From positions 3,288,501 through 3,352,500 of the forward strand of contig NZ_CP128362.1 of assembly GCF_034274695.1 (NCBI RefSeq): DNA of 64,000 nt. The letters run 5' to 3'. Shown here piece after piece: positions 62,289 to 64,000 of this stretch; within the stretch, counting starts at the first letter, position 1; the number at the start of each line of letters is the position of its first letter. The translations under genes and the position numbers were made by a program. The notes under the pieces are model-generated. The model was not told the origin of the DNA. It searched no databases and was given only the letters and a program-made list of their open reading frames with translations. The stretch is from Chitinophaga sp. LS1. Its GTDB lineage: Bacteria > Bacteroidota > Bacteroidia > Chitinophagales > Chitinophagaceae.

Positions 62289-62882
62289 GTGAGCACCGAA
62301 TTCGGGATGTATTTTCAAATGGGGTGGCAGCATATCATTGCCTGGGATGGCTACGATCACATCCTGTTTATCATGGCGTTGTCCGCTATTTATATGCTGC
62401 AGGACTGGAGAAAAGTGCTTGTTCTTGTCACAGCTTTTACAATTGGTCACGCCATCACACTGGCTTTAAGTGTCGCAAACGTCGTATATATCCAAAGCAG
62501 TCTGATAGAACTGCTCATACCAATCACTATCTGGATTACCGCTCTTTTCAATATGTTTAAAAAAGAGCTGTCGCCACAAAGAGTCCAACTGAACTATCTG
62601 TTCGCATTGTTTTTCGGCCTTGTTCATGGTATGGCCTTCTCTGCCTACCTGAAGAGTCTGATCGGCACACAGGAAAACATCCTTACACCCTTGCTGGCTT
62701 TCAATCTGGGGCTGGAAGTAGGGCAGATGATGGTCGTAGCAGGCGTATTATTACTGGCCGGTATTATTGTAAATGTTACAGGGGTAAAACGCAGGGACTG
62801 GAATATTTACCTCTCTGCTGCCATCTTTGGCGTAGCCGTTCTGATAACCATTGAAAGATGTAAAGAATTTATAACAAAATAG
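62289..62882 (+). CDS. HupE/UreJ-like membrane protein
   Basis: The 197-residue protein, starting with GTG, has about six membrane segments and the family motifs GWQHIIAWDGYDHILFIMAL (metal-like His/Asp set), AFTIGHAITLALS, LFFGLVHGMAFSAYL and FNLGLEVGQMMVV. HupE and UreJ are linked to nickel or other metal uptake, but this short type is common in Bacteroidota without hydrogenase or urease. It is 32 bases upstream of the M1 peptidase, so probably co-transcribed. The 60 bases to the divergent DUF6702 gene hold both promoters. Confidence 0.82.
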   Translation: MSTEFGMYFQMGWQHIIAWDGYDHILFIMALSAIYMLQDWRKVLVLVTAFTIGHAITLALSVANVVYIQSSLIELLIPITIWITALFNMFKKELSPQRVQLNYLFALFFGLVHGMAFSAYLKSLIGTQENILTPLLAFNLGLEVGQMMVVAGVLLLAGIIVNVTGVKRRDWNIYLSAAIFGVAVLITIERCKEFITK

Positions 62883-62914
62883 ACAGGGACAACCAACTGT
62901 CACCAGGTTTTTTT

Positions 62915-64000
62915 ATGAGAAAAAAAGCAATCAAATTGGCTCTGGCGGCCTGTTGTATCACTGCCGGCGCCAGCGCACAATCCTTACCACTTACCGGCTC
63001 TAACCATGGTAATAAGTTTGAGCAATTAGGAACCATTCTCCAGACGCCTAACGAATACCGTTCTGCATCCGGTGCCCCAGGTCCTAAGTATTGGCAACAA
63101 AGAGCCGATTACGACATCTCCGCTACCCTGGACGATGACAAGCAAAAGCTGACAGGGAAGGAGACCGTAACTTATTACAACAACTCTCCCGATCCGCTGA
63201 CGTACATCTGGTTGCAACTGGATGAAAATGAGCACAATCCGAAAAGCGATAACAATAGCTTTGACGGTAGCGCCATTAAGAGCAGAATGACGATGAGGGA
63301 TGTAAACCAGATCCTTGGCCCACGCCCTGGTTTCGGTACCAACATCGTAAAGATCACCGACGAAAGCGGGAAAGAGATTCCGTATACCATTAACCAGACC
63401 ATGCTGCGTATGGACCTGCCACAAACCCTGCAACCCGGCCAGAAGTTCCGGTTCAAGGTGGAATGGTGGTACAACATCTCTGATCGTATGATCGAAGGTG
63501 GTCGTGGTGGGTACGAGTACTTCCCTGAAGATAAAAACTACCTCTACACGATCACGCAATGGTATCCCCGCCTGGCTGTATATTCTGACTTCCAGGGTTG
63601 GCAGAACCATCAGTTCACCGGTCGGGGTGAGTTCGCACTTACTTTTGGCAATTTCCATGTAAGCATGAATGTACCTGCTGACCACATCGTAGGTGCTACC
63701 GGCGAATGTCAGAACTACAAAGAAGTGCTGACAGGTGCACAGTACCAGCGCTGGCAACAGGCACAGAGTGCAAAAGAACCGCTGGAAATCGTGACGCCTG
63801 ATGAAATGAAGAGTAACATGGGCAGCCATGCCACCGCCCGTAAAACATGGGTGTATAACGCAGAAAATGTGCGTGACTTTGCACTGGTATCTTCCCGCCG
63901 CCTGGTATGGGATGCCATGGCGACAAATGTAGAAGGCAAGAAAGTAATGGCCATGTCTTACTATGGTCCTGAAGCTTACCCGCTGTGGAAACGCTATTCA
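62915..64000 (+). CDS. M1 family metallopeptidase, N-terminal part (3' end outside window)
   Basis: The gene starts at ATG 62915 and is open to the window end (362 codons). A signal peptide (MRKKAIKLALAACCITAGAS, cleavage near ASAQS) predicts export. It then follows an M1 N-terminal beta domain: YWQQRADYDISATLDDDKQK, GKETVTYYNNSPDPLTYIWL, ITQWYPRLAVYSDFQGWQ and VPADHIVGATGE. The GAMEN and HExxH motifs lie beyond the window, so activity cannot be checked. Bacteroidota have several such large exported M1 peptidases for protein breakdown. Confidence 0.88.
   Translation, partial: MRKKAIKLALAACCITAGASAQSLPLTGSNHGNKFEQLGTILQTPNEYRSASGAPGPKYWQQRADYDISATLDDDKQKLTGKETVTYYNNSPDPLTYIWLQLDENEHNPKSDNNSFDGSAIKSRMTMRDVNQILGPRPGFGTNIVKITDESGKEIPYTINQTMLRMDLPQTLQPGQKFRFKVEWWYNISDRMIEGGRGGYEYFPEDKNYLYTITQWYPRLAVYSDFQGWQNHQFTGRGEFALTFGNFHVSMNVPADHIVGATGECQNYKEVLTGAQYQRWQQAQSAKEPLEIVTPDEMKSNMGSHATARKTWVYNAENVRDFALVSSRRLVWDAMATNVEGKKVMAMSYYGPEAYPLWKRYS

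Noticed and set aside
63026..63829. 267-codon minus-strand frame at the window end
   Set aside because: It lies opposite the M1 peptidase frame, which has a signal peptide and family motifs and is open to the window end.

Overview
The window is chromosomal DNA from a Bacteroidota bacterium, most likely a Chitinophaga-like member of the Chitinophagaceae. This rests on gene content: a flexirubin/aryl-polyene-type pigment cluster with a tyrosine ammonia-lyase, DUF4270 and DUF4907 lipoproteins, DUF4369-thioredoxin proteins, and a BlaI/M56 pair. It also rests on signals: few purine-rich ribosome binding sites, and promoter-like sequences close to the Bacteroidota form (TTTG, about 20 nt, TAnnTTTG). 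No tRNA, rRNA, CRISPR array, transposase or prophage gene was seen.

Layout. (1) 1-13902: amino-acid synthesis. hisG (3' end), hisD, hisC and hisB are followed by a leader region, then trpEGDCFBA, then hisH, a GNAT-hisA fusion, hisF and hisIE, so the trp genes sit inside the his genes. The hisB-trpE gap holds two perfect hairpins, a promoter-like sequence, a 17-codon leader peptide with two Trp codons and a terminator hairpin just before trpE. Together these read as a classical Trp attenuator. (2) 13927-18349: two DUF4369-thioredoxin envelope proteins, then a BlaI-type repressor with two tandem operators and an M56 (BlaR1-like) membrane peptidase with a long proline-rich stretch and a plug-like C-terminus. 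(3) 18496-25533: an FGE-type lipoprotein, a GH1 beta-glucosidase, a beta-barrel/DUF4270 pair, a Kelch lipoprotein with a DUF4907 lipoprotein, and a 36-residue membrane peptide. (4) 25602-36152: a LytS/LytTR two-component pair, a cysteine desulfurase, a phosphoglucosamine-mutase-type enzyme, an LTA-synthase-like membrane phosphotransferase, and a methyltransferase/PAP2/ZIP/CNNM operon.

(5) 36265-61746: 25 consecutive plus-strand genes, mostly touching or overlapping, forming an aryl-polyene (flexirubin-type) pigment cluster. Tyrosine ammonia-lyase would give the 4-coumarate starter and a PaaK-type ligase would activate it. Two ACPs and an AcpS carry the chain. Three complete ketosynthases, two ketosynthase-fold proteins without the cysteine, a FabG reductase and two hotdog dehydratase-like proteins would build the polyene. 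A halogenase-like flavoprotein, methyltransferases and a CrtI-like oxidoreductase would tailor it. A trifunctional MMPL transporter, LolA, a lipoprotein, a glycosyltransferase, acyltransferases and a C45 acyltransferase would move or attach it in the envelope. The two hotdog proteins have complementary losses of the catalytic His and Glu. No DarA/DarB-like dialkylresorcinol genes were recognised here.

(6) 61743-64000: a DUF6702 protein, a HupE/UreJ membrane protein and the 5' part of an M1 aminopeptidase. Large perfect hairpins, several in tandem pairs, separate most transcription units.
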